Notes under the pieces: model-generated | Told to the model about the DNA's origin: nothing | Database searches by the model: none | Seen by the model: only the letters and a program-made list of their open reading frames with translations | Shown: one piece after another, positions 11,117 through 21,875 of the stretch | Numbering within the stretch: position 1 is the first letter of the stretch | Layout: the number at the start of each line of letters is the position of its first letter | Program-made: the position numbers and the translations under genes | NCBI RefSeq assembly: GCF_000143415.4 | Contig: NW_003314270.1 | Location: forward strand, 1,952,290-2,016,289 | Reading direction: 5' to 3' | From: Selaginella moellendorffii | Taxonomy: Eukaryota; Streptophyta; Lycopodiopsida; Selaginellales; Selaginellaceae | Length of the DNA stretch: 64,000 bases

Positions 11117-13315
11117 ATGACGTCTTCAACGGCGGAGAGATCTCGTTATGCTTCGCTTATTCGGTCATGCACAGACTCGCAAGACCTCGCGAGCGCCAAA
11201 AATCTTCATGCGCTTATTGCTTCCAGTGCTCAAGTCCATAACAGATATCTGGCAAATCTCCTCATCAATATGTACGCCAAGTGCGGCAGCCCCGCCGATG
11301 CCCTCGCCGTTTTCGGCCAGATCGAGCAGCCGAACGTCTTCTCCTGGAATCTTATACTTTCTGCATTTGCCCGTAACGGGCATCTGCAGGAATCTAGGAA
11401 TATTTTTGATAGCATTCCTCGTCCTGATGCCGTTTCTTGGAACACCATCATCTCCGCCTACACAAGCAAGAGAGAAATCAGCGAAGCGAGAGCCTTGTTT
11501 GATCGGTCTCCATGCAAAAACACTGTGTCATGGAACTCGATAATCTCGGGGTATGCCGAGAACGGGTATTTGTACGAAGCGAAGAGTTTGTTTGATCGAA
11601 TTCCAGAGCCAAACGCTGCGTCCTGGAACGCCATGCTGAATGCGTATGCTCAAAGCGCTCACATCGACGAGGCGAGGGAGTTGTTTGAGCGAATGCCCGT
11701 GAAGAATGTTGTGGCGTGGACGACGATGGTGGCGATGTTTGCCCAGAACGGAGAATTGCATCGAGCGCGGGAGCTTTTCGAGAGGATGCCAGACAGAAAT
11801 GTGGTGTCTTGGACGACCATGGTGCAAGCCTATGCCCAAAACGCTCAGATCGACGAGGCAAAGCGGCTGTTTGATAGAATCCCAAATCCCAACACCATCT
11901 CCTGGAACGTCATGCTCCTCGCATACTCCCACAATGGGCATTTGGAGAAAGCCGAAAGCTTGTTCAAGGAGATGCCAAATCCAAACACCGTGTCTTGGAA
12001 CGCGATGATCCAAGCATACATTTCTAGCAATCGCGAGCTCCATCGAGCGAGAGATTTGTTTGAGAAAATGCCATCCCCGGACGTGGTGTCGTGGACTTCG
12101 ATGGTTTCAGCATATGCGAAGTCTGGAAACATTGGCGAGGCGAGGAACTTGTTTGATCGAATGCCCGCAAAGAACACGGTATCGTGGAACACCATGATCT
12201 CGGCCTATGCGGAGAATGGATTGTTGATCGAGGCGGAGAAACTCTTTAGCGAAATTTCAGCGAGAGGAGCGAGTACCTGGACGACCATGATGGCTGCTTA
12301 CAGCCAAAACTCCATGAACGATCGAGCACTTCGATGCTTCTCTCTCATGGATCACGAAGGAGTTTCTCCGGATCTCGTCGCGTACTCCACTGCGCTTAGC
12401 GTTTGCTCGGCTTTGAAGTCTCTAGAAAGAGGCCAAGAGATCCACTCGAGCTTTGTCACCAGCGGGCTGGAACCGGATCAAACTCTCGGTAACACTCTCG
12501 TAGATTTGTACTCCAAGTGTGGCTGCATGGAGAGATCCCAGGAAGAGTTCGATCGAATGCCCAAACACGATATCACGTCGTGGACTTTGCTCATCGCTGG
12601 ATACACGATCAATGCCCGAGCCAAGACGAGCATAAAAGTTTTTGCCGCTATGGATCAAGCCGGCTTCCATCCCGACAACTTTAGCTTCGTTGCAGCCTTC
12701 GAAGCGTGTGGAAGCTTGGCATCTGTAGCTCTGGTCAGGATCCTCCATGAAACTTACGAGACGAGCAAGAACGAGCCCGATCTCGTGCTGGAAAACTCGC
12801 TGATAGATCTCTACTCGAAGTGTGCTCACCTCCAAGGATCGAAGACCGTGTTCGATGGCATGAAACACCGAGACCTGGTCTCCTGGAGCACGATGATCAC
12901 TGCCTTTGTCCAGAGCGGCCGTCCGCAAGAAGCCCTCGATCTCTTCATGGAGATGATCAGCGAGGGATTCGAGCCGGACTACGTGAACTTCATCACGGTT
13001 CTCACGGCTTGTAGCCATCTCGGCGAACTCAAGAGGGCCCTGGACTATTTCGCGTCCATAACCGTGGATCACCACGTAAATCTCGTGAGAGAACACTACC
13101 ACTGCGTGATCGACTTGCTCGCGCGCGCCGGGAAGCTGAGAGAGGCCGAGGATCTCATAAAAAACATGCCTTTTGAGCCGGGTGAGGTCGCTTGGATGTC
13201 GCTGCTATCTTCGTGTAGAACACACCGTGAAAGCTCGCAGCGAGCGGCGGCTATGGCTTCCAAGCTCGATTCCTCGTCTTATGTAATGCTATCAAACATT
13301 TGTATAGAAGTTTAA
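11117..13315 (+). CDS. Intronless PLS-type PPR protein, truncated C-terminus
   Basis: A single 732-codon frame begins RYASLIRSCTDSQDLASAK and continues with about 18-20 pentatricopeptide motifs of 31-36 residues, many with the pattern VSWNxMIxAYxxNG followed by EARxLFDxMP. Such proteins bind organellar RNA one base per motif and act in editing, splicing or stability. The C-terminal part has the E-type start (AWMSLLSSCRTH). It stops soon after SYVMLSNIC, where E2/E+ and often a DYW deaminase domain would normally follow. The protein is therefore an E-truncated form, either natural or broken. No N-terminal targeting peptide stands out. The absence of introns is normal for the family. Confidence 0.9.
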   Translation: MTSSTAERSRYASLIRSCTDSQDLASAKNLHALIASSAQVHNRYLANLLINMYAKCGSPADALAVFGQIEQPNVFSWNLILSAFARNGHLQESRNIFDSIPRPDAVSWNTIISAYTSKREISEARALFDRSPCKNTVSWNSIISGYAENGYLYEAKSLFDRIPEPNAASWNAMLNAYAQSAHIDEARELFERMPVKNVVAWTTMVAMFAQNGELHRARELFERMPDRNVVSWTTMVQAYAQNAQIDEAKRLFDRIPNPNTISWNVMLLAYSHNGHLEKAESLFKEMPNPNTVSWNAMIQAYISSNRELHRARDLFEKMPSPDVVSWTSMVSAYAKSGNIGEARNLFDRMPAKNTVSWNTMISAYAENGLLIEAEKLFSEISARGASTWTTMMAAYSQNSMNDRALRCFSLMDHEGVSPDLVAYSTALSVCSALKSLERGQEIHSSFVTSGLEPDQTLGNTLVDLYSKCGCMERSQEEFDRMPKHDITSWTLLIAGYTINARAKTSIKVFAAMDQAGFHPDNFSFVAAFEACGSLASVALVRILHETYETSKNEPDLVLENSLIDLYSKCAHLQGSKTVFDGMKHRDLVSWSTMITAFVQSGRPQEALDLFMEMISEGFEPDYVNFITVLTACSHLGELKRALDYFASITVDHHVNLVREHYHCVIDLLARAGKLREAEDLIKNMPFEPGEVAWMSLLSSCRTHRESSQRAAAMASKLDSSSYVMLSNICIEV

Positions 13316-13502
13316 TCCGGCAAATCCAACGGCATGTGGCCTGCCACGTGTTGACACTAAAAGGTATCGAGTTCGACTCTCAAGGATGAAAAAGCTTAGA
13401 TTTAAAGGGAGTCCAAGGTTCGATTCCTAAAGGCTCGAGAAACTTTTCTTTAGGCTTTAATTCTCTATCTATTTGCAAGGCGTGGAGGGAGAGGAGGAGG
13501 CG

Positions 13503-14184
13503 ATGGCGGGCATCGCCGGATTCTTCACGCGCAAAGAGCCGGCGGAAGAGAATCAGGTGTGTAGATCCGGGAAATGAGCCGCGCGGTTCTGGAAATCCTT
13601 GTGCATCGATGCGATTTAGGTCTGAAAATGGGCAATGTGCTGCTGACAGGTTCCATTTTGGAGCAATCCCGAGCGAGCTGGTTGGCTCATGAAGCAGGGT
13701 AAGGTAGTCCTCTAAAGTTCCCTCTTTTCCCGAGAATTAATCTCTGCAATAGGAGAGTACATTAAAACTTGGAGAAGACGCTGGTTTGTTCTTAAGCAAG
13801 GAAGGCTTTTCTGGTTCAAGGAGAGCACTATCACTCAGGTTGGAGATTTTCCTTTATTTTCTCTAGACTTTTCTTTCGTCCTTTCATCTTGTCTTTTGCA
13901 GTACTCTAGACCACGAGGAGTGATTCTTGTGAGCGGATGTCTGACTGTGAAAGGAGCCGAGGACGTTCTAAACCGGCAGCACGCATTTGAATTGTCCACG
14001 AACAAGGAGACGATGTATTTTATCGCGGACTCGGACAAGGTCTGGCCGTCTTTAGCTCAATAGATCATGCTTCACGTTTAACTTGCAAATCACGCAGGAA
14101 AAAGAGGACTGGATCAACTCTATCGGGAGATCAATCGTCCGGCACTCCAGGTCCATAACGGAGACGGAGGTTCTCGACTATTAG
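13503..14184 (+). CDS. Small pleckstrin-homology (PH) domain protein
   Basis: Five exons (13503-13556, 13650-13698, 13753-13838, 13902-14039, 14098-14184) give 137 residues. The product is essentially one PH domain: ERAGWLMKQGEYIKTWRRRW, FVLKQGRLFWFKE, then a strand-rich middle and the closing helix EKEDWINSIGRSIVRHSR with its invariant tryptophan. Size and layout match plant PH1 (Arabidopsis AtPH1, about 145 residues), which binds phosphoinositides at membranes. The basic KTWRRRW stretch fits phosphate binding. All introns are GT-AG and 53-93 bp long. The gene lies 187 bp after the PPR stop. Confidence 0.92.
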
Positions 14185-14437
14185 CTAAGTAATGGCGTCG
14201 GTTCTCTCGTTTGGATTATATAATAGCTTGCGTGGCTAAGATGAAGTGTGTGTACAGTAGGCAGCAGCCCGTCTCTCAATTTATCTATCCCTGGAAACTT
14301 CATCCCTTGTCTGGGCTTGTCTGGAACTCAAGTGCATAGTCAGCGTATATGGGCTGCTTTTAGTTGCTACTTGGTAGCTTCCCTTGCATCGTACTTCTCC
14401 TCTTTTTTCAATTTCAGTGATGCACAGAGGGTAACTT

Positions 14438-16312
14438 ATGGATTCTAGTAGCATCTCTCTGAGTGTCTGGGATGAGTCCTCTCAACTAGATCTAGTAGAT
14501 ACCTCCTCATCGCAACGGCAGGAGCCTACCAGTTCAGCGATTGTGCCGCAGGAAACCGTCGGTGCTTCACGGTATCGCGAGTTTATCGATAGAGTTTTAT
14601 GGAACGGAGGATCGTCTTTCGATGCCTGGCTCAACGCAGCGTCTTTTCAGGTTCGTGTGAGCTTTCTTTCTCCAGGTTCTTCTCACCGCTTTGTTCTTGC
14701 AGGTGTCTCAAGTCTTGCTCAATCTCCCATTCACATTCGCTCAGATGGGAATGGCATCAGGCATTACTTTCCAATTGCTCTATGGCATGATGGGGTCCTG
14801 GGTTTCTTACATCATGACCAGCGTGTACCTCACTTATCTAGCAACGCAAGGCTCGCAGCAGAAGAAAAACCACGTTGTTCAGGTTTGTATCAGTGCGATC
14901 TCGCAGAGTGCTCTTGGTTGACATTCCCTTCCAGTGGTATGAAGTTATGGAGTTTTTCCTCGGGCCTTGGGGCAAGGGAGCGACATTGCTATTATACTTT
15001 TGCGGCTTGTCTTCCGCTGCCATGATCCAAATGGTAGCCTGTGCGAGGTGTGCTTGATTTTCTAATGCTTTTCAATTCTCTGCCTTTATCCTGGATAGCA
15101 TTGCAGTGCCGCGTACTATATCAATGATAATCTGGACAAACGGACATGGACCCTTGTCCTGGGGCCGTTCATGTTTCTGGGTGTTTTGCTCCCCTCGCCG
15201 CGTAATTATCGGATGTGGTCTTTTGCTGGGATTATCATGACGACATATGTGGCTTGGTATTTAACCATTGCTGCAGCAGTCCACGGGAGAGTAAGCCGTT
15301 TGACAATGCTAAAGTCACTGTGCTGAATCTTGGGAATTTGCAGGATCCGGGGGTGAAGCACACTGGTCCTCATAGCCTGGAAAACTATTTTTTGGGCGCA
15401 TCTAACATAATCTACACATTTGGAGGACACGGACTGACAGTGTACGTCTTCATATTCCTTTCTTTCTGCATTTAAGTTCTCTTAACGGTTTGACAATGTT
15501 GTTTTCGTTACCGTGCCAACAGTGAACTTGCAGGGTCAATGTGGAAGCCAAGAGATTTCAAGCGAGTGTATTTTTATGCTGTCTTATATACTCTCACCTT
15601 GACGCTACCATCTGCATCAACTGTATACTGGGCTTTTGGCGATAGGATGCTGCACAACGCTAACGCCTTCGCTGTTCTTCCCAGGACGAAGTTCCGCGAT
15701 GCCGCGGTAGTGCTGATTATCATCCACCAGGTTTGTCAAAGAGTGTTTATCCTTTTTTCTTTGTGTGTGCCATTGTTCTAACTCTTTTATCTTGCAGTTC
15801 TTTGAATTTGGTCTCGTAGCGTTGCCATTCTTCATTATGTGTGAGAAGCTTTTTGGGATTCACCACTCGAATTACTACCTGTTAAAAGTGGCTGCCAGGA
15901 TACCGGTTTTTCTCCTCATATGGTTTTGTGCGATTATGCTGCCTTTCTTTGGTCCCATCGACTCCTTCAACGGTTCCTTTTTTACAACGCTCGCTGTTTA
16001 CTTCCTTCCATGCCTTGTGCATATGATCGTCTTCAGAAGTGAGAAGGCACGCAAGGTAAATGGTTTTTGTTTCCCTTTGCATGTTGGTAACTTAACAATG
16101 GCTTTTTGTTTTCTTAAAAGAGTTCATTTGAGCAACCTCCATTCTGGATACGCAGCTGGGCTGGAATGTATTGCATCAATCTGGGAGTGATTTTGTGGGT
16201 GGTGGTGGTGGGTGTTGGGATTGGAGGATGGGCAACGATTTCCAATTTGACAAGACAAGTGCGAAGCTTTGGGCTTTTTGCGAGGTGTTACCAGTGTCCA
16301 CCAAAGTCTTGA
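14438..16312 (+). CDS. AUX1/LAX-type auxin influx carrier-like permease, copy a
   Basis: Eight exons (14438-14650, 14703-14882, 14935-15047, 15107-15290, 15344-15441, 15523-15730, 15798-16055, 16121-16312) give 481 residues, close to AUX1 (about 485). Family features run in order: LWNGGSSFDAW, QVLLNLPFTFAQMGMASG, HVVQWYEVMEFFLGPWGKG, AAYYINDNLDKRTWT, ASNIIYTFGGHGLTV, MWKPRDFKRVY, FFGPIDSF and the end FGLFARCYQCPP. About ten hydrophobic segments are visible. The family co-transports protons and auxin (or amino acids) into cells across the plasma membrane. GGHGLTVEL differs from the canonical GGHAVTVEI, so substrate preference is not certain. All introns are GT-AG and 50-81 bp. Confidence 0.92.
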
Positions 16313-16480
16313 CGTCAGGAAGTTTTTTAGTGGAAGAGGTTCTTCCTGTAAACAAACCATATATTACGTGGTCGCATGTCCGCGGGTTCGATCCCCGGCA
16401 ACGGCGGATTAACAATCCGTGGTAACAACTCCCAAGCCCGAGGGACCATCGGTGTTGAAGATGGAAAAGGTTCGTTGGAG
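16313..16480 (+). repeat. tRNA-derived SINE-like sequence after LAX copy a
   Basis: A possible pol III box A (TAGTGGAAGAGG, 16328-16339) and a good box B (GGTTCGATCCC, 16385-16395) with flanking GGG/CCC pairing lie just after the LAX stop codon. No closed cloverleaf can be drawn. The layout fits a tRNA-derived SINE head or a decayed tRNA in the 3' untranslated region. Confidence 0.45.
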
Positions 16481-16630
16481 GCACTCTAGTTTCATATTTG
16501 ATTGTGGTGGTTTGGACGTGATCAATTCTTGCACCCTTATGGATTGACACTGTAACCAACTGGACAAGTGCGTGCTCTCTCTCGCATGCTCTCTCTCTCT
16601 CTCTTTCTCTCTCTCTCCCTCTCCCCTATC

Positions 16631-16745
16631 ATGAACAAGAGCAAAGACTACGGCTTCTTGGGCTTCAAGAACACCGAGAAGTCCATCTGCTTGTGGATCC
16701 AGAAAATGAAGGATAAAAAAATCATACTTAGTGACTGCTTCAAGA
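16631..16745 (+). pseudogene. C-terminal fragment of a PRISE/VEP1 reductase
   Basis: A frame starting MNKSKDYGFLGF and ending with SICLWIQKMKDKKIILSDCF matches the last 35-40 residues of plant progesterone 5-beta-reductase/iridoid synthase-like (PRISE, VEP1) enzymes. The same end is found again at 20738-20820. The rest of the gene is absent: a CT-rich tract precedes the fragment and the duplicated LAX leader follows it. It is best read as a remnant cut off by the tandem duplication. Confidence 0.75.
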
Positions 16746-16912
16746 TTGAAGTGTGTGTACAGTAAGCAGCAGCCCGTCTCTCAATTTATCTATCCCTGGA
16801 AACTTCATTCCTTGTCTGGGCTTGTTTAGAAGTCAAGTCCATAATCAGCTACTTGGTAGCTTCCCTTGCATCGTACTTCTCCTCTTTTTTCAATTTCAGT
16901 GATGCACAGAGT

Positions 16913-18784
16913 ATGGATTCTAGTAGCATCTCTCTGAGTGTCTGGGATGAGTCCTCTCAACTAGATCTAGTAGATACCTCCTCATCGCAGCGGCAGGAGC
17001 CTGCCAGTTCAGCGATTGTGCCGCAGGAAACCGTCGGTGCTTCACGGTATCGCGAGTTTATCGATAGAGTTTTATGGAACGGAGGATCGTCTTTCGATGC
17101 CTGGCTCAACGCAGCGTCTTTTCAGGTTCGTGTGAGCTTTCTTTCTCCAGGTTCTTCTCACCGCTTTGTTCTTGCAGGTGTCTCAAGTCTTGCTCAATCT
17201 CCCATTCACATTCGCTCAGATGGGAATGGCATCAGGCATTACTTTCCAATTGCTCTATGGCATGATGGGGTCCTGGGTTTCTTACATCATGACCAGCGTG
17301 TACCTCACTTATCTAGCAACGCAAAGCTCGCAGCAGAAGAAAAATCACGTTGTTCAGGTTTGTATCAGTGAGATCTCGCAGAGTGCTCTTGGCTGACCTT
17401 CCCTTCCAGTGGTATGAAGTTATGGAGTTTTTCCTCGGGCCTTGGGGCAAGGGAGCGACATTGCTATTATACTTTTGCGGCTTGTCCTCCGGTGCCATGA
17501 TCCAAATGGTAGCCTGTGCGAGGTGCTTGATTTTCTAATGCTTTTCAATTCTCTGCCTTTATCCTGGATAGCATTGCAGTGCCGCGTACTATATCAATGA
17601 TAGTCTCGACAAACGGACATGGACCCTTGTCCTGGGGCCGTTCATGTTTCTGGGTGTTTTGCTCCCCTCGCCGCGTAATTATCGGATGTGGTCTTTTGCT
17701 GGGATTATCATGACGACATATGTGGCTTGGTATTTAACCATTGCTGCAGCAGTCCACGGGAGAGTAAGCCGTTTGACAATGGTAAAGTCACTGTGCTGAA
17801 TCTTGGGAATTTGCAGGATCCGGGGGTGAAGCACACTGGTCCTCATAGCCTGGAAAACTATTTTTTGGGCGCATCTAACATAATCTACACATTTGGAGGA
17901 CACGGACTGACAGTGTACGTCTTCGTATTCCTTTCTTTCTGCATTTAAGCTCTCATAACGGTTTGACAATGTTGTTTTCGTTACCGTGCCAACAGTGAAC
18001 TTGCAGGGTCAATGTGGAAGCCAAGAGATTTCAAGCGAGTGTATTTTTATGTCGTCTTATATACTCTCACCTTGACGCTACCATCTGCATCAACTGTATA
18101 CTGGGCTTTTGGCGATAGGATGCTGCACAACGCTAACGCCTTCGCTGTTCTTCCCAGGACGAAGTTCCGCGATGCCGCGGTAGTGCTGATTATCATCCAC
18201 CAGGTTTGTCAAAGAGTGTTTATCCTTTTTTCTTTGTGTGTGCCATTGTTCTAACTCTTTTATCTTGCAGTTCTTTGAATTTGGTCTCTTAGCGTTGCCA
18301 TTCTTCATTATGTGTGAGAAGCTTTTTGGGATTCACCACTCGAATTACTACCTGTTAAAAGTGGCTGCCAGGATACCGGTTTTTCTCCTCATATGGTTTT
18401 GTGCGATTATGCTGCCTTTCTTTGGTCCCATCGACTCCTTCAACGGTTCCTTTTTTACAACGCTCGCTGTTTACTTCCTTCCATGCCTTGCGCATATGAT
18501 CGTCTTCAGAAGTGAGAAGGCACGCAAGGTAAATGGTTTCTGTTTCCTTTGCATGTTGGTAGCTTAACAATGGCTTTTTGTTTTCTTAAAAGAGTTCATT
18601 TGAGGAACCTCCATTCTGGATACGTAGCTGGGCTGGAATGTATTGCATCAATCTGGGAGTGATTTTGTGGGTGGTGGTGGTGGGTGTTGGGATTGGAGGA
18701 TGGGCAACGATTTCCAATTTGACAAGACAAGTGCGAAACTTTGGGCTTTTCGCGAGGTGTTACCAGTGTCCACCAAAGTCTTGA
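16913..18784 (+). CDS. AUX1/LAX-type auxin influx carrier-like permease, copy b
   Basis: Eight exons (16913-17125, 17178-17357, 17410-17522, 17580-17763, 17817-17914, 17996-18203, 18271-18528, 18593-18784) keep every phase and splice site of copy a and again give 481 residues. Roughly ten replacements separate the two proteins. Examples are N to S in the INDNLDK motif, V to L in GLVALP, Q to E in SFEQPP and S to N near VRSFG. No frame damage is visible, so both copies look functional. The upstream region differs by a 31-bp deletion, which could alter expression. Confidence 0.92.
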
Positions 18785-18950
18785 CGTCAGGAAGTTTTTT
18801 AGTGGAAGAGATTCTTCTTGTAAACAAACCATATATTACATGGTTGCATGTGCGCGGGTTCGATCCCTGGCAACGGCGGATTAACAATCCGTGGCAGCAA
18901 CTCCCAAGCTTGAGGGATTATCGGTGTTGAAGATGGAAAAGGTTCGTTGT
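18785..18950 (+). repeat. tRNA-derived SINE-like sequence after LAX copy b
   Basis: This is the unit-2 counterpart of 16313-16480. It keeps box B (GGTTCGATCCC) but carries about twelve differences over about 165 bp, nearly all C/T or G/A. The similarity to unit 1 ends near 18949. From there to about 19480 I see no gene. Confidence 0.45.
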
Positions 18951-19483
18951 AGGAAAGTAAGATATTTTTGTGATCAAATATATAAAATATATTTTGCAAC
19001 AAGAGCAAATGCATTAGATGACCACATTGGCACTTGCCTTGCTAATTTTGAAAGATTCTTTCTATGAACACATAGAGGTTGAGCAAAACAGCAGTGCAAG
19101 GAAATATTTGTGGGGCCTGAGACCTGAAGAGTCTTACTACTGTCTCTCGCTGATAGTAAGTTCCAGACAATTTGAAGTTGACAATTTTACCGCTCCAAAA
19201 GGAGGCATAACTTAAAGGAACGCAAGAAAGTACCTTAGTTTAAACAACTGCTTTAACAACCGCAAGCCACAGTGGAAGTTGATTAATTTAGTCTCTTATT
19301 GCAAGAATCTATTTGCCGACATGGCATCAACTTACTTGTCTTAGGATTGGGATTTCCTCGACTATGTACCGCAGGAAATAAATCTCAAGAAGATTGGGCC
19401 GACCTCCTCTAGAACTCTGTGTATCTGAAGGTAAGTCACGCATTCGTTCGCAACATAAGCAGCAATGTAGCGCTTAGGAGTCG

Positions 19484-20822
19484 AACAGCTTGATGGAAAC
19501 GCTAAAAGAACCAGGTGCTCTTGGAGGGCCATGGAAGATTTATTGTGTTGCCCAAACACCCAAAGCTAGAATGGTTCTCCCACAAGGATAGTATGGTGTC
19601 GTATATCCAGTGTGATCTTCTCCAAATTGTCACTGACTGAAGCTAGTCATATTTTCTGGTCACCTGTACAAGACAGCCGAATGAAAAAGAAAACTGCAGA
19701 GCGAATGGATTCGTGTTGCAGACACTAAATGATCATCCCAGTCACAAAAAAGCTCAAGCATGTTTGCTTGCTGATTGGAACCAAGCACTATTTAGGACCT
19801 TACTCTAGTACGATTGGCTTACAAGTCAATGATAAATGTATATGTACATTACCTTAGTCTTAAGGGGATTAAAACAACATTGAAACTCTCAAAAAAGTTA
19901 GAGAAACTACAAGCATGAACAGCCAACACTGCTCTTGGGGTGTCTGCTTGCTAGATGACTCCACCACAAAACTTGAAGCCACCTGCTATGCTTCATGATC
20001 TGTGAAACTTGCCGTAGAACACTCTACCACCAATGTGCTTCTCCAACTTATAACTTCATGTGAGGTGTGAACATCTTCCAACTCAAGGCTAAAATATGCT
20101 ACCTTGCCTCTCACATAAGACAAGTGCGCTAACTCATCTTTGAATGAATCTTAGCCTTGCAGTAGGGACTACAGAAAGGGCACGAACCTCCTCCTAAGGG
20201 CTTATAAATTAACGAACTAACGAGGATACATGGAATTCCAAATTTTTACTACACGCAAGAGGATATCCTTTGGGGCAAATCTGACTTGGTTTGTTCATTG
20301 TGTGAATATCATCATTGGATTTGCACCTAGAAACTATGCTAACATGTTAGGATGGTTAGCAGTGTATGCTGCAATCTGCAAGAAAGAAGTTGTCTTCCCT
20401 GGCAACTTCAATAAGTGGAACAGCTTCACGAATTTATCAGCGAGCAAGAGTTGTGGGCTGCCATGAATCCAAATGCTCATAATCAAGCCTTTAACATTGA
20501 TAACAAGGATCTCATCAGCTGGAAGAGGCTGTGGAACCTACTGGTTAATCTTCATATGGAAGCCCCACAGGAGTACGATGGTGGTGGTAAGAGCTTAGCA
20601 AAGATGATGCATAGTAAGGAGACAATCTAGAAGGATATTACAACCAAATACGGGCTCCTAGAGTCTAACCTTCAACCTGAAACGTGGTGGCTTTATGATC
20701 TGGTGATGAAATTGCCGCAATTGATCATGAACAACAAAGAATACAAGAAGTCCATCTGCTTGTGGATCCAGAAAATGAAGGATAAGAAAATCATACCTAG
20801 TGACTGCTTCTGGGAAGATTGA
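19484..20822 (+). pseudogene. Decayed PRISE/VEP1 (progesterone 5-beta-reductase/iridoid synthase-like) gene
   Basis: Pieces of the family appear in order but in different frames: NSLMETLKEPGALGGPWKIY (19484 on), SYIQCD (about 19597), KHVCLLIGTKHYLGPYSS (about 19757), PNFYYTQEDIL (about 20237), then a segment ending YAAICKKE, ELWAAMNPNAHNQAFN and the C-terminus KSICLWIQKMKDKKIIPSDC. Intact enzymes are NADPH-dependent short-chain reductases with GTKHY and NFYY motifs. Here an in-frame TAG (20628-20630), at least three frame changes and a deletion before KSICLW show that the gene is dead. The N-terminal nucleotide-binding motif is not recognisable. The region 20823-21217 is AT-rich and shows nothing further. 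Confidence 0.8.
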
Positions 20823-21217
20823 TTATGGATTACCTTCTGTCTGCAAAATTAAATTTGTAGTGTGACTAGTCTTTCTTTACTCTTGTTCTTTGAACTATAT
20901 ATTAGGGAAGAAAGCACAACAATTCTCTGGCTCTACATGAGAAAAGATAACCATTGAATATTCTAAGAATATTTCCTAGGGTCTCCTTTTATATTTTTTA
21001 AAGAATAAAATAAGCCTCTTAAAGATGATCTCTGATTTTTTTTTCCAAATATTATTTATGATTTTTTTTATCTATATAGGGTACTGTGTTAAACTTAATA
21101 TAAGAATACAAGTTTTGTGCTATTATTTTATTAAAAGTGTAGAACTAAAATTAAATGTATATATGAAATTTAACTATTTTCTATTTATACTTATAATTTT
21201 GTTTTGAAATACTAGGT

Positions 21218-21393
21218 TGTGAGGTCTAAGTGTACAGCTATAATGTTGTATACTAATATTAGCATAGTGAGATTTTAGTAGCCGTCGGATTAGTTTCAAT
21301 CTGGACCATTCACTCCTTTATATAAACTAGAGTTTTTGAGTTAATTGCTATGCATATTTTCTGTATTCCCTTTCTATATTTCATGCCCTCATA
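21218..21393 (+). repeat. 5' LTR of A1
   Basis: It starts TGTGAGGTCTAAGTGTACAG and carries a TATATAAACTAG promoter-like motif. It is homologous to the LTRs at 37140, 47582 and 58011 but has many substitutions, including loss of the terminal CTCACA. The inner edge TTGGTGGAGGTGAGGGGC is the putative primer-binding site. Confidence 0.85.
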
Positions 21394-21399
21394 TTGGTG

Positions 21400-21870
21400 G
21401 AGGTGAGGGGCACTTTTAATTGTCCCTGAAGAGTGTTTAGATTTGGGATTTTGGTTTGGATCTAATTTTTGCATTGTCTAGGTCTAGCTTTTTCTATTTC
21501 CTTTCTTTTGTTCTTTTCTTTTAGAATTTTGGTTTAAATCTAGCTTTTGTATTGTTTAGATCTCTCTTTCCTTCTAGTTTTTTTTTTTATTTCTCTTCTT
21601 TTGCTCTTTCTTTTTCGTTCATCTTCATGGCAGATTAGTAATCTTCTCCTCTTTTGACTCTAGAGTAGCAGTTGGTGCAATTACTTGATGCTATATGATT
21701 GCAATTGAATAACCAAACTCAGTTGATGGTGGCATTCATGGCATGTGGTATAACTCTTGCTTTTGGTGCCAATCCTTGCATTCAACTAGAGTTCTTTCGT
21801 AGGAATTCTAGGGATGATGTGTATTATTGGTTCAATCACTTCACGGTGATTGCCACATTTCATTCTTGGG
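21400..21870 (+). pseudogene. A1 leader and 5' gag remnant
   Basis: From about 21628 the DNA follows the gag start of A2. The ATG is kept (ATGGCAGAT), but TAG follows as the next codon. A readable stretch contains LNNQTQLMVAFMACG. Homology stops at 21870, where element C is inserted. Gag resumes at 29071. Confidence 0.75.
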
Positions 21871-21875
21871 ATGAT

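Larger units (their letters stand above)
14236..18950 (+). repeat. Tandem segmental duplication carrying two LAX-like genes
   Basis: Unit 1 (about 14236-16740) and unit 2 (from about 16742) match almost base for base through leader, all exons and all introns. The offset is 2506 bp at the unit start, 2475 bp after a 31-bp deletion in the unit-2 leader, and 2473 bp after a 2-bp deletion in intron 3. The junction near 16740 joins a PRISE gene fragment to the repeated leader (TGAAGTGTGTGTACAGTA). Confidence 0.93.

Noticed and set aside
11478-12195. Antisense frames of 116-171 codons inside the PPR gene
   Set aside because: They are produced by the repeated PPR codons on the plus strand. No independent support was seen.
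13380-13440. tRNA-like words (GAGTTCGACTC and GGTTCGATTCC) upstream of the PH gene
   Set aside because: No matching box A at tRNA spacing and no acceptor-stem pairing could be found, so this is not called a tRNA or SINE.
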